Below, in pieces: positions 25,968-33,200 of a stretch of DNA of 41,270 bases. Origin of the DNA: Desulfotignum sp032250905 (GTDB lineage Bacteria > Desulfobacterota > Desulfobacteria > Desulfobacterales > Desulfobacteraceae); assembly GCA_032250905.1 (NCBI GenBank), contig JAVVEQ010000037.1, positions 1-41,270 of the forward strand, read 5' to 3'. Under the pieces are notes generated by a model. The model worked only from the letters and a program-made list of their open reading frames with translations, did no database searches and had not been told where the DNA came from. Every line of letters starts with the position of its first letter. The stretch's first letter is position 1. Position numbers and translations under genes: made by a program.

Positions 25968-27500
25968 ATGAAAGTCGTAAAAATTTTCAGGATCGTCCTG
26001 GGAGCAGTTATTTTCTGGGGCCTGGTTGCCGGTGCGGCCGGTGCGGCCAAAAATGATACACTGATATGGGCGGTCAGCACCAAAATTCCCACCATGGACA
26101 TTTATGCCACCACCTCACTGAACCTCACCAATATCTATCACATGGTGTCCGATTCCCTGGTGGAAAGAGATCTGGATGATCTGTCCATAAAACCCGGCCT
26201 GGCCCGTTCCTGGAAACGGCTGAATGACACTACCTGGGAATTTTTTCTTCAGCCGGGTGTCACCTTTCACAACGGCAACCCCCTCACATCGGAAGCCGTC
26301 CGGTTTACCATCATGGACTGGATACTGAACCCGGAAATGAAGTCCAAGCTGCGGAGCGCCTATACCTTCATCAAGGAGGTGGAAATCATCGATGACCTGC
26401 ATTTCAGGATTCACACCACCGGGCCCTATCCGCTGGTTCTGGAGAGGTTCTGCACCTTTTTCCCCTATGACCCTGAATTCGGCATGAAAAACCAGGGCCA
26501 GGAAGTGGCCCAGTTTGCCATGGGCACCGGCCCATACAAAATGGTCAAGTGGGACAAGGGATCGCAGCTGATGCTGACCGCCAATGAAAACTACTGGGTG
26601 GACGGGCTCCCCAAGATCAAAAACATTACTATCCGGGTCATTCCCGAGCAGTCCACCCGGATTGCCGAACTGATATCCGGTAACGTGCACCTGATCTCAA
26701 AACTGGATCCGGACAAGGTGGCTCTGGTGGAGAAAAACCCCAGAACAAAAGTACTGGAAACCCCTTCCCACCGCATCAACTTCTGGCAGTTTGACACCCT
26801 GGGGCGGGCCGGCAAAAGCCCGGTTCAGGACAAGCGGGTCCGCCAGGCAATCTGGCATGCCATTGACCGCCAGGCCATTATCGACACCATGTTCCAGGGG
26901 CATGCAGAAATTATCAACTCCCCGCTGAGCCCTTTTGATTTCGGGTACATTCCGTACCTGGAAGGGCTTGAATACAATCCGGAAAAAGCCAGACAACTCT
27001 TGAAAGAAGCCGGGTATGAAAACGGATTTGAAATGGAGGTGATGTATTATTACCCCATCCAGCACCAGTTCAATTCCGCGGCCATGGGCTTTCTTAAAAA
27101 AGTGGGAATCACACTGCTCTTGAAAGATTTCAGGGGCAATATCGGCCAGGCCATCGAGATGCGGGACGGGGGCAAGGCCAAAGATGTCGGCAATTTCGGA
27201 TGGGCCAGCTACATGCTCCTGGATGCGGACGGCACCCTGCCCATCTGGTTTGGTGAGGGATCCAGAAAAAATTATACAGGTGATGCAGAGCTTGCCACGT
27301 GGATCGAAGAGGCACGGTTTTCCTTTGACCGAGAAAAACGACGGGGACTGTATGAAAAAGCCCAGAAAAGAATCATTGAAAATGTCTACTGGATGCCCAT
27401 CAGTACAGTGAATTCCATATACGGCGCTGCCAAAAACCTGAACCTGAAGCTACCCATCAATGAAACCCTGCTGCTCAAAATCGCACACTGGGATATGTAA
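25968..27500 (+). CDS. Periplasmic substrate-binding protein of peptide ABC transporter (SBP family 5)
   Basis: The 510-aa protein has a signal peptide (basic MKVVKIFR, hydrophobic VLGAVIFWGLVAGAAGA, cleavage near residue 26) and a family-5 extracellular solute-binding fold. Recognisable blocks are LARSWKRLNDTTWEFFLQPGVTFHNGNPLTSEAVRF in two parts (about 82-117), the hinge-region GTGPYKMVKWDKGSQL near 177-192, and NENYWVDGLPKIKNITIRV near 197-215. DKRVRQAIWHAIDRQAI lies near 285-301. It lacks an N-terminal lipobox, so it should be free in the periplasm. The start follows a strong GGAGAGGAG. It delivers the substrate to the permeases. It sits after the ATPases, before the racemase, and shares the operon. 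Confidence 0.93.
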   Translation: MKVVKIFRIVLGAVIFWGLVAGAAGAAKNDTLIWAVSTKIPTMDIYATTSLNLTNIYHMVSDSLVERDLDDLSIKPGLARSWKRLNDTTWEFFLQPGVTFHNGNPLTSEAVRFTIMDWILNPEMKSKLRSAYTFIKEVEIIDDLHFRIHTTGPYPLVLERFCTFFPYDPEFGMKNQGQEVAQFAMGTGPYKMVKWDKGSQLMLTANENYWVDGLPKIKNITIRVIPEQSTRIAELISGNVHLISKLDPDKVALVEKNPRTKVLETPSHRINFWQFDTLGRAGKSPVQDKRVRQAIWHAIDRQAIIDTMFQGHAEIINSPLSPFDFGYIPYLEGLEYNPEKARQLLKEAGYENGFEMEVMYYYPIQHQFNSAAMGFLKKVGITLLLKDFRGNIGQAIEMRDGGKAKDVGNFGWASYMLLDADGTLPIWFGEGSRKNYTGDAELATWIEEARFSFDREKRRGLYEKAQKRIIENVYWMPISTVNSIYGAAKNLNLKLPINETLLLKIAHWDM

Positions 27501-27569
27501 CCACAACACGCCAGCCAGGGGGGAGGTGATGCCTGCTTCGGGACCATCTCCCATCCCGGAGAAATTGCC

Positions 27570-28685
27570 ATGATTATCGACCGGGTGGACATCATCCATG
27601 TACAGATCCCACTGCATCTGCCATATCAGACCAGTTACCAGAAAAACACCTGCCTGGACAAACTCGTTCTCAAGGTGTTCACAACAGACGCCGCTGTATT
27701 CAGTGAATGCGTATGCAAGGACATCCCCTTTTCCACCTATGAAACCCCGGGAACGGTGAGGACCATCCTGAAAAACTTTGTTTTGCCGGCGGTTATGGGA
27801 AAAGAACTGCACTCTCCAGCAGATTTCTGGGAGCTGGCCGGCCGGTTCAAAGGACACAACATGGCCAAGGCCGGCCTGGAAAACGCTGTCTGGGCACTGA
27901 CATCTTTGAAAAAGAATCTATCCATTTCAGAGCTGCTGGGAGGAACCAGGTCCCGAATCCCGGTAGGCCACGGCATAGGAATCCAGGAATCCGTTGAACA
28001 GCTGCTGGATCTGATAGCGGAATACCTGGCCCATGGATTTACGCGGATCAAACTGAAAATCAGCCACGGCTGGGATGTCCAGGTGCTTGAAAAAGTCCGG
28101 AACGCCTATCCGGACCTGCTGTTGATGGTGGATGCCAACACCGATTATGCCTGGCCGGATGACCGGGACATTCTGACCGCGCTGGACCGGTTTGATCTGA
28201 CCATGATCGAGCAGCCCCTGACATGGGAAGATCTGTATTACCATGCCCGGCTCCAGGCAGCCATCCACACACCGGTATGCCTGGATGAATCCATCATCAG
28301 TCCCTATACCGCAAACATGGCTGGATTGATGAACGCCTGCCGGATTATCAACATCAAGCAGGGACGGTGCGGCGGGCTGTCTCCCTCCCGGGCGATCCAT
28401 GACACCGCAAAGCAATATGGCATGGGTTGCTGGGTCGGCCAGATGATCGAGACTGGTCTGGCTCTGACCTATGGCCTGGCCGTGGCCAGCCTTGATAACT
28501 GCATCTATCACAATGATCTCATCCCGCCCCGGTATTATCTGAGCGACGATATCATTGTTCCACAAATGACTTTAAACCCCGACAGTACCGTGGATGTGCC
28601 GGCCACACCGGGTATGGGGGTAGCGGTTGATGAAAAGAAAATCGAAAAACATACGGTTGCCAGGGATATCATAAAATTATCCTGA
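27570..28685 (+). CDS. Enolase-superfamily N-acylamino acid racemase / o-succinylbenzoate synthase-like enzyme
   Basis: The 371-aa protein has the full catalytic set of the NAAAR/OSBS group. KLK carries Lys161 and Lys163, the metal ligands are Asp188 (VDAN), Glu214 (IEQPL) and Asp239 (LDES), and the second catalytic lysine is Lys263 (NIKQGRCGG). GQMIETGLAL follows near 290-300. The numbering nearly equals that of the studied Amycolatopsis enzyme from memory. MAKAGLENAVWAL near 100 and IPVGHGIGIQES near 130 are also family-typical. Members racemise N-succinyl or other N-acyl amino acids, make o-succinylbenzoate, or epimerise related compounds. No menaquinone genes are nearby. The neighbours (peptide transporter, amidohydrolase) favour racemisation of an N-acylated amino acid or peptide-like product. 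It ends the operon. Confidence 0.88.
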   Translation: MIIDRVDIIHVQIPLHLPYQTSYQKNTCLDKLVLKVFTTDAAVFSECVCKDIPFSTYETPGTVRTILKNFVLPAVMGKELHSPADFWELAGRFKGHNMAKAGLENAVWALTSLKKNLSISELLGGTRSRIPVGHGIGIQESVEQLLDLIAEYLAHGFTRIKLKISHGWDVQVLEKVRNAYPDLLLMVDANTDYAWPDDRDILTALDRFDLTMIEQPLTWEDLYYHARLQAAIHTPVCLDESIISPYTANMAGLMNACRIINIKQGRCGGLSPSRAIHDTAKQYGMGCWVGQMIETGLALTYGLAVASLDNCIYHNDLIPPRYYLSDDIIVPQMTLNPDSTVDVPATPGMGVAVDEKKIEKHTVARDIIKLS

Positions 28686-28748
28686 CAGAATTTCACGGTG
28701 ACAGTGGATAAAACGAGTTTTTTGGGTGGGATCAAACAGTGAAAAAAA

Positions 28749-28823
28749 TGGTGGGCGGTACAAGGATTGAACTTGTGACTTCTACCGTGTGAAGGTAGCA
28801 CTCTTCCGCTGAGTTAACCGCCC
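28749..28823 (-). tRNA. tRNA-Val (anticodon CAC)
   Basis: On the minus strand the 75 bases start GGGCGGT and end ACCGCCC-A-CCA, so acceptor stem and CCA end are encoded. The anticodon arm is CTACC-TTCACAC-GGTAG with anticodon CAC at loop positions 34-36, giving valine. The D arm contains the usual AGCGGAAGAGT-like sequence and the T arm has GTTCAATCC. A T-run of seven follows the CCA on the minus strand and may help end transcription. Confidence 0.95.
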
Positions 28824-28852
28824 TTGGCCGTTATTTTTTCAACACGACATTC

Positions 28853-28881
28853 TTGATACCCTTTTTTTTGACATCGGTCAA
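28853..28881 (-). promoter_or_regulatory. Promoter of tRNA-Val
   Basis: On the minus strand a -35 TTGACC (complement at 28876-28881) is followed after 17 bases by TATCAA (complement at 28853-28858), 29 bases before the tRNA 5' end. Hexamers, spacing and distance suit a sigma-70-type promoter. The same bases include the short palindrome TTGAC-ATCG-GTCAA (28868-28881). Confidence 0.5.
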
Positions 28882-28918
28882 GAGATCATTTGCCAATTTT
28901 TTTCAAGGGCGTTTTCCC

Positions 28919-28948
28919 TTGACATATAAAGGGAATTTATTTTATGGA
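28919..28948 (+). promoter_or_regulatory. Candidate promoter of the rubrerythrin-like gene
   Basis: A perfect TTGACA (28919-28924) is followed after 18 bases by TATGGA (28943-28948), 45 bases before the gene start. AAGGG-CGTTTT-CCCTT, a 5-base inverted repeat, ends within the -35 and could be a regulator site. The -10 match is modest. Confidence 0.4.
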
Positions 28949-28993
28949 ATCTAAACCGCACTATGGAATGCAAATCATTTAAGGAGATAATTC

Positions 28994-29488
28994 ATGGCAT
29001 ATGATTTCAATGTAAACGAAGTGTTTGAAATGGCAATCCAGATAGAAGCGAACGGTGCCAATTTCTACAGAAAGGCTGCTGAATTGCAGCAGGATCCGGA
29101 CAACAAGGAATTTCTGGAAAAACTGGCCCGCATGGAAGACAAGCATAAAGCCACTTTTGAAGCCATGCGCAAGGACCTCTCCGAAGGGGAAAAACAGCAG
29201 ACCGTCTTCGATCCGGCCAACGAACTGTCCATGTACCTGAAAGCCATGGCAGACAATCACGGCGGTGAAGGCAACCCGGATGTTGTCGAATCATTCACTG
29301 GTGAAGAACCCATTGAAGAGATCATCAACACGGCCATTGGCCTGGAAAAAGAATCCATTCTGTTTTACCTGGGGCTTAAGGATCTGGTTCCTGCCAAATA
29401 CGGGCATGAAAAACTGGATAATATCATCAAGGAAGAAAAACTGCATATCGCCCAGTTGAACGGATTTTTAAAAAAAATCAAAGGATAA
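28994..29488 (+). CDS. Rubrerythrin-like/ferritin-like diiron protein without rubredoxin domain
   Basis: The 164-aa protein is a four-helix bundle with the carboxylate/histidine pattern of the ferritin-like group. Helix 1 has FEMAIQIEANGANFYRKAA, helix 2 KLARMEDKHKATFE, helix 3 AIGLEKESILFYLGLKDL and helix 4 IIKEEKLHIAQLNG. The Glu of IEANG, the ExxH of EDKH, the Glu of GLEKES and the ExxH of EEKLH are the likely iron ligands. The usual C-terminal rubredoxin domain (CXXC pairs) is absent, so electrons must come from a separate donor. A role in peroxide reduction in an anaerobe is likely. AAGGAG lies eight bases before the ATG. It has its own candidate promoter and converges on the hpf gene. 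Confidence 0.85.
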   Translation: MAYDFNVNEVFEMAIQIEANGANFYRKAAELQQDPDNKEFLEKLARMEDKHKATFEAMRKDLSEGEKQQTVFDPANELSMYLKAMADNHGGEGNPDVVESFTGEEPIEEIINTAIGLEKESILFYLGLKDLVPAKYGHEKLDNIIKEEKLHIAQLNGFLKKIKG

Positions 29489-29564
29489 TGCATACCGCGC
29501 CCGAATAAATCGTTCAGGAAATTTCTCATGTAAAAGTGTTCGAACCATGGGAATGGATTGTAGG

Positions 29565-29614
29565 AAAAGAAAAAAATAACCGCCGGGGCAAATGAGTTTC
29601 TCTGCCCCGGCGGT
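29565..29614 (-). terminator. Intrinsic terminator of hpf
   Basis: ACCGCCGGGGCA (29579-29590) pairs perfectly with TGCCCCGGCGGT (29603-29614) around a 12-base loop. On the minus strand the stem is followed by TTATTTTTTTC, a good T-run, 49 bases after the hpf stop. On the plus strand no T-run follows, so it should not end the rubrerythrin transcript efficiently. Confidence 0.85.
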
Positions 29615-29662
29615 GCCTGTCTGATGTAGCCCTGCAAAAGGAAGCTGCAGCAGGTTTTCAGT

Positions 29663-30007
29663 TTATTTTACCATGGATTCCAGTTCAGGGTTGTTTTTGA
29701 TGGTCTGCTTGTCACCGGCCAGGTGCCGCCGGGCTTTTTCCTTGTTTTTCTTTATCTGGGACTGCACTTTGTCCGCCAGACCGTCAAGGGCGGAATACAT
29801 GGATTCCGCTTCCTCTTTAGCGTTGATTCTCAATTTGTCACTGATCAGGTTCATTTCCGCAATGTGACGGATTTTCTCAACAGACAAGACCAGGTTTGCC
29901 TCACCCGGGGCATCCAGCATCTTGTCCAGTCTGTCCAGTTTTTCCTGGGCATAGGATTTCAGGGCGTCCGAGGATTCCATCTGCTTGAAGGTAATGGCAA
30001 TCTGCAT
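29663..30007 (-). CDS. hpf: Short-type ribosome hibernation promoting factor (HPF/RaiA family)
   Basis: The 114-aa protein starts MQIAITFKQMESSDALKSYA, typical of the family. It shows the beta-alpha-beta-beta-beta-alpha pattern: RLDKMLDAPGEANLVLSVEK, then KLRINAKEEAESMYSALDGLADKVQSQIKKNKEK, each in parts. The C-terminal dimerisation domain of long HPF is missing, so this is a short form. It binds the small ribosomal subunit in starved cells and stabilises inactive ribosomes. AAAGGAGG precedes the ATG. In many proteobacteria the gene follows rpoN; here it stands alone with its own promoter and terminator, between the rubrerythrin-like gene and a CBS-domain gene. Confidence 0.9.
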   Translation of the reverse strand: MQIAITFKQMESSDALKSYAQEKLDRLDKMLDAPGEANLVLSVEKIRHIAEMNLISDKLRINAKEEAESMYSALDGLADKVQSQIKKNKEKARRHLAGDKQTIKNNPELESMVK

Positions 30008-30066
30008 GAAAACTCCTCCTTTGATAAAGTTGATTCCGGCATCCGAGTACCAGATACCATAACCAA

Positions 30067-30095
30067 ATAATGGCCACCAATGACAGCAAAGTCAA
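30067..30095 (-). promoter_or_regulatory. Promoter of hpf
   Basis: On the minus strand TTGACT (complement at 30090-30095) is followed after 17 bases by CATTAT (complement at 30067-30072), 59 bases before the hpf start codon. This fits a housekeeping promoter. I saw no good sigma-54 (GG-N10-GC) site. Confidence 0.5.
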
Positions 30096-30121
30096 TTCTT
30101 TTTCCGGTAGTTTTTCTGTTC

Positions 30122-30150
30122 TTGTTGTGAATCCATGTTTAGGGTATAAT
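30122..30150 (+). promoter_or_regulatory. Promoter of the CBS-domain gene
   Basis: A perfect -10 TATAAT (30145-30150) lies 17 bases after TTGTTG (30122-30127), 48 bases before the start codon of the CBS protein. It is divergent from the hpf promoter with 26 bases between the -35 elements. Confidence 0.55.
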
Positions 30151-30198
30151 TCCTGTCACTGTTTATGCCGATTCCCATAGTCTTGAAAGGAGACTGCC

Positions 30199-30654
30199 AT
30201 GATCAAAGCCAGCGATATTATGCAGACCCGCATCATCACCGTGACCCCGGATACCGATATCACCAGGGCCGGGAAAATACTGCTTGAAAACCATATCAAC
30301 GGAGTGCCGGTGGTCAATGACCAGGGAGAATTGAAAGGTATTCTGTGCCAGAGCGATCTGATCTTTCAACAGAAAGAGATGCCGGTTCCCCCGATTTTCA
30401 CCATCCTGGATTCCATCTTCCCGTTGTTCTCTTCAAAAAAAATGAATGACGAATTCCAGAAAATTGCTGCTGCCACCGTGGCCCAGGCCATGGTAAAGCA
30501 TGTGGTCACTGTGACGCCGGAAACACCGGTCAGTGAGATCGCCAGCCTCATGGTGGAAAAACATTTCCATACCATTCCGGTGGTGGTGGACAGAAAACTG
30601 GTGGGGATCATCGGCAAGGAAGATGTCCTCAGGACCCTGACCTCGGGTGCATGA
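30199..30654 (+). CDS. Two-CBS-domain protein
   Basis: The 151-aa protein consists of two CBS domains. The first has DIMQTRIITVTPDTDITRAG, then HINGVPVVNDQGELKGILCQSDL (residues 4-55). The second has AQAMVKHVVTVTPETPVSEIASLMVEKHFHTIPVVVDRKLVGIIGKEDVLRTL, in parts (about 95-148). Between them is a longer, partly hydrophobic linker (PPIFTILDSIFPLFSS). CBS pairs bind adenine nucleotides or SAM and report energy state. No output domain is fused, so it acts as a stand-alone sensor. AAAGGAG precedes the start. It lies 76 bases upstream of glycogen phosphorylase in the same direction; a link between energy state and glycogen use is plausible. Confidence 0.88.
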   Translation: MIKASDIMQTRIITVTPDTDITRAGKILLENHINGVPVVNDQGELKGILCQSDLIFQQKEMPVPPIFTILDSIFPLFSSKKMNDEFQKIAAATVAQAMVKHVVTVTPETPVSEIASLMVEKHFHTIPVVVDRKLVGIIGKEDVLRTLTSGA

Positions 30655-30730
30655 CCCGGAGTCTCACCAGCACACATGCGGATCCGTCATTGGCGGGCCC
30701 GCTCAATCTACAGATAAATGAGAGGCGGGT

Positions 30731-33184
30731 ATGACATATTTTGATTTTACCAGTTTTGAAGTATCGTTTCAGCAATATGTAAAATATGTTCTGGGTAAAC
30801 CCGTGTCCGAGGCCACGCCGAAGGATCAGCTCAATGCGATCTGTTATGCCGTGGGCAAGTATCTGATGGACATCCACTTCGACACCCGGGAGCGGTATGA
30901 AAAAAACAACGTCAAACAGGTGTATTACCTGTCCATGGAATTTCTCATCGGCCGGCTATTGTCCAACAACCTGCTGAATTTAGGTGTTTTTGATGCCTGT
31001 GCCCGGTTTTTGAAAAAACAGGGCATGGACCTGGAAAAACTGGTGGAAGAGGAGCAGGACCCGGCATTGGGCAACGGCGGCTTAGGACGGCTGGCCGCCT
31101 GTTTTCTGGATTCCATGGCCAGCCTGGACATGCCCGGTTGCGGGTACGGCATCAACTATGACTACGGGCTGTTCCGCCAGGAAATCGTCAAAGGATATCA
31201 GCAGGAACGGCCGGATTACTGGCCCAACCGGTCCTCACCCTGGCTGATCCGGCGCTCGGGAGAAAAATATGTGCTGCCCATTTACGGGAAAATCGAAGAG
31301 CGCCAGGATAAAAAAGGGCGTTACCAGCCCGCGTGGACCCGTAAAAAACTGTTTGTGGGCCGACCCCATGACATCATGATTGCAGGACACAGAGGCCGCA
31401 CCGTGAACCGGCTCCGGCTTTTTTCCGCGGCCGCGTCCAGGGATTTTGATATCGGCATTTTCAATGACGGGGATTACATCAAAGCGGTGAGCCGTAAAAT
31501 CCAGTCTGAAAGCGTCACCAAAATCCTGTATCCGTCCGATTCCAAGGAGGCAGGCAAAGAACTGCGGTTCATCCAGGAATATTTTCTGGTGGCCTGTGCG
31601 CTTCGGGACATCCTCCGGGATTTTGAGGCACGCCATACCGACATCGAACAGCTTCATCAACACGTGGCCATCCAACTCAACGACACCCACCCGTCACTGG
31701 CTGTAGCGGAACTGATGCGGATCCTGGTGGATGAAAAAAAACTCACCTGGGAAACCGCCTGGGATTTAACGGTCAACACCTTGGCATTCACCAACCACAC
31801 CCTCTTGCCCGAAGCCCTGGAAACCTGGCCGGTATTCATTGTGAACAAGGTCGTTCCCCGTCACATGCAGATTATCTATGAGATCAACCGGCGGTTCATC
31901 TCCCAGGTCAAGGAACGGTTCGGTAATGACAACCAGGAGATGATCGCAAAAATGTCCATCATTCAGGAAGGGAACGAACAGCATGTCCGCATGGCCAATC
32001 TGGCCATCATCGGCAGTCACTCGGTGAACGGGGTGGCAAAAATCCACTCCGAACTGGTCAAAAAACAGCTGGTTCCGGAATTCTATTCCCTGTGGCCCGA
32101 AAAATTCAACAACAAAACCAACGGGGTCACCCCCCGGCGATGGATCGTGGCGTGCAACCCGGAGCTGGCCAAATTGATCACCGATGCCATCGGCAGACGC
32201 TGGATCGCCGACCTGGAACTGATATGGGAGCTCGAAGCGTTTCAGAACGACCCCGGGTTTCTGGAACGGTACCGGGCCGTGAAGCATGCCAACAAAGAAT
32301 CTCTGGCCACTTACATCAAACAGACCGTGTCCGAAACCGTGGATCCATCCTCCATCTTTGATATCCAGGCCAAACGGATCCACGAGTACAAGCGGCAGCT
32401 GCTCAATGTTCTTCATATCATCCACCTGTATTTATCCATCAAGGAAGACAAAAAAGATATGGGTTCTCCCAGGACTTTTATTTTTGCCGGCAAGGCAGCC
32501 CCGGGCTACCAGACCGCCAAACTGATCATCAAACTGATCCACAATGTGGCGGACGTTATAAACAGAGACCCGGAAGTGAGCCGGCAGCTCAAGGTGGTGT
32601 TCCTGCCGGACTACCGGGTTTCCCTGGCGGAACGGCTCATCCCGGGTGCCGATGTCAGTGAACAGATCTCCACCGCCGGCATGGAGGCCTCCGGCACCGG
32701 AAATATGAAATTTGCCATGAACGGGGCGTTGACCGTCGGCACCCTGGACGGGGCAAATATTGAAATTCTCGAACAGGTGGGCGAAGAAAACATGTATATT
32801 TTCGGCCTGACCGTGGACGAGGTAGCGGCATTGCAATCCCATTACCAGCCCAGGGAATATCTGGAAAAAGATACCCGCCTCAGGCGTGTTATTTTGGCGC
32901 TGCGGTCCGACCGGTTCAGTCAGTCAGAACAAGGGATCTTCCGACCGCTTTTCAATATTCTCATGTCTCCGGGGGATAAATACCTGAATTTTGCCGATTT
33001 CGGGGCTTACACTGCGGCCCAGGAAACCATTGCCCGGGATTTTCAGCAGCCTGACAAATGGAGTGCCCGGGCCCTTATGAACACCGCCCGCACCGGCTTT
33101 TTTTCCAGCGACCGTACCATCAAGGCCTATGCCGATGAGATCTGGGGAATCCAATCTCAAATCCGGAAAAAAGATCTCTGGTAA
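30731..33184 (+). CDS. glgP: Glycogen/maltodextrin phosphorylase (classical type)
   Basis: The 817-aa enzyme releases glucose 1-phosphate from the non-reducing ends of alpha-1,4-glucans. It follows the classical phosphorylase along its full length: VYYLSMEFLIGRLLSNNL (about 60-77), DPALGNGGLGRLAACFLDSMA (about 112-132), GYGINYDYGLFRQ, LNDTHPSLAVAELMRIL, NGVTPRRWI and RIHEYKRQLLN. EASGTGNMKFAMNGAL carries the PLP-binding Lys660. One change from the common EASGTSNMKF is Gly for Ser. Length and N-terminus match bacterial GlgP/MalP without the plant insertion. It converges on the branching-enzyme gene with only 16 bases between stops. A second, unrelated-type phosphorylase lies at 36759-39320. 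Confidence 0.96.
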   Translation: MTYFDFTSFEVSFQQYVKYVLGKPVSEATPKDQLNAICYAVGKYLMDIHFDTRERYEKNNVKQVYYLSMEFLIGRLLSNNLLNLGVFDACARFLKKQGMDLEKLVEEEQDPALGNGGLGRLAACFLDSMASLDMPGCGYGINYDYGLFRQEIVKGYQQERPDYWPNRSSPWLIRRSGEKYVLPIYGKIEERQDKKGRYQPAWTRKKLFVGRPHDIMIAGHRGRTVNRLRLFSAAASRDFDIGIFNDGDYIKAVSRKIQSESVTKILYPSDSKEAGKELRFIQEYFLVACALRDILRDFEARHTDIEQLHQHVAIQLNDTHPSLAVAELMRILVDEKKLTWETAWDLTVNTLAFTNHTLLPEALETWPVFIVNKVVPRHMQIIYEINRRFISQVKERFGNDNQEMIAKMSIIQEGNEQHVRMANLAIIGSHSVNGVAKIHSELVKKQLVPEFYSLWPEKFNNKTNGVTPRRWIVACNPELAKLITDAIGRRWIADLELIWELEAFQNDPGFLERYRAVKHANKESLATYIKQTVSETVDPSSIFDIQAKRIHEYKRQLLNVLHIIHLYLSIKEDKKDMGSPRTFIFAGKAAPGYQTAKLIIKLIHNVADVINRDPEVSRQLKVVFLPDYRVSLAERLIPGADVSEQISTAGMEASGTGNMKFAMNGALTVGTLDGANIEILEQVGEENMYIFGLTVDEVAALQSHYQPREYLEKDTRLRRVILALRSDRFSQSEQGIFRPLFNILMSPGDKYLNFADFGAYTAAQETIARDFQQPDKWSARALMNTARTGFFSSDRTIKAYADEIWGIQSQIRKKDLW

Positions 33185-33200
33185 TCAAACGGTGCGGTTG

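Noticed and set aside
27570..28685. Racemase gene as menaquinone-pathway menC
   Set aside because: No other men genes are present and the gene ends a peptide-transport operon; OSBS activity cannot be excluded but context speaks against it as the main role.
28749..28823. tRNA-Val as the integration site of a mobile element
   Set aside because: No integrase gene and no repeat of the tRNA 3' end was seen in the window.
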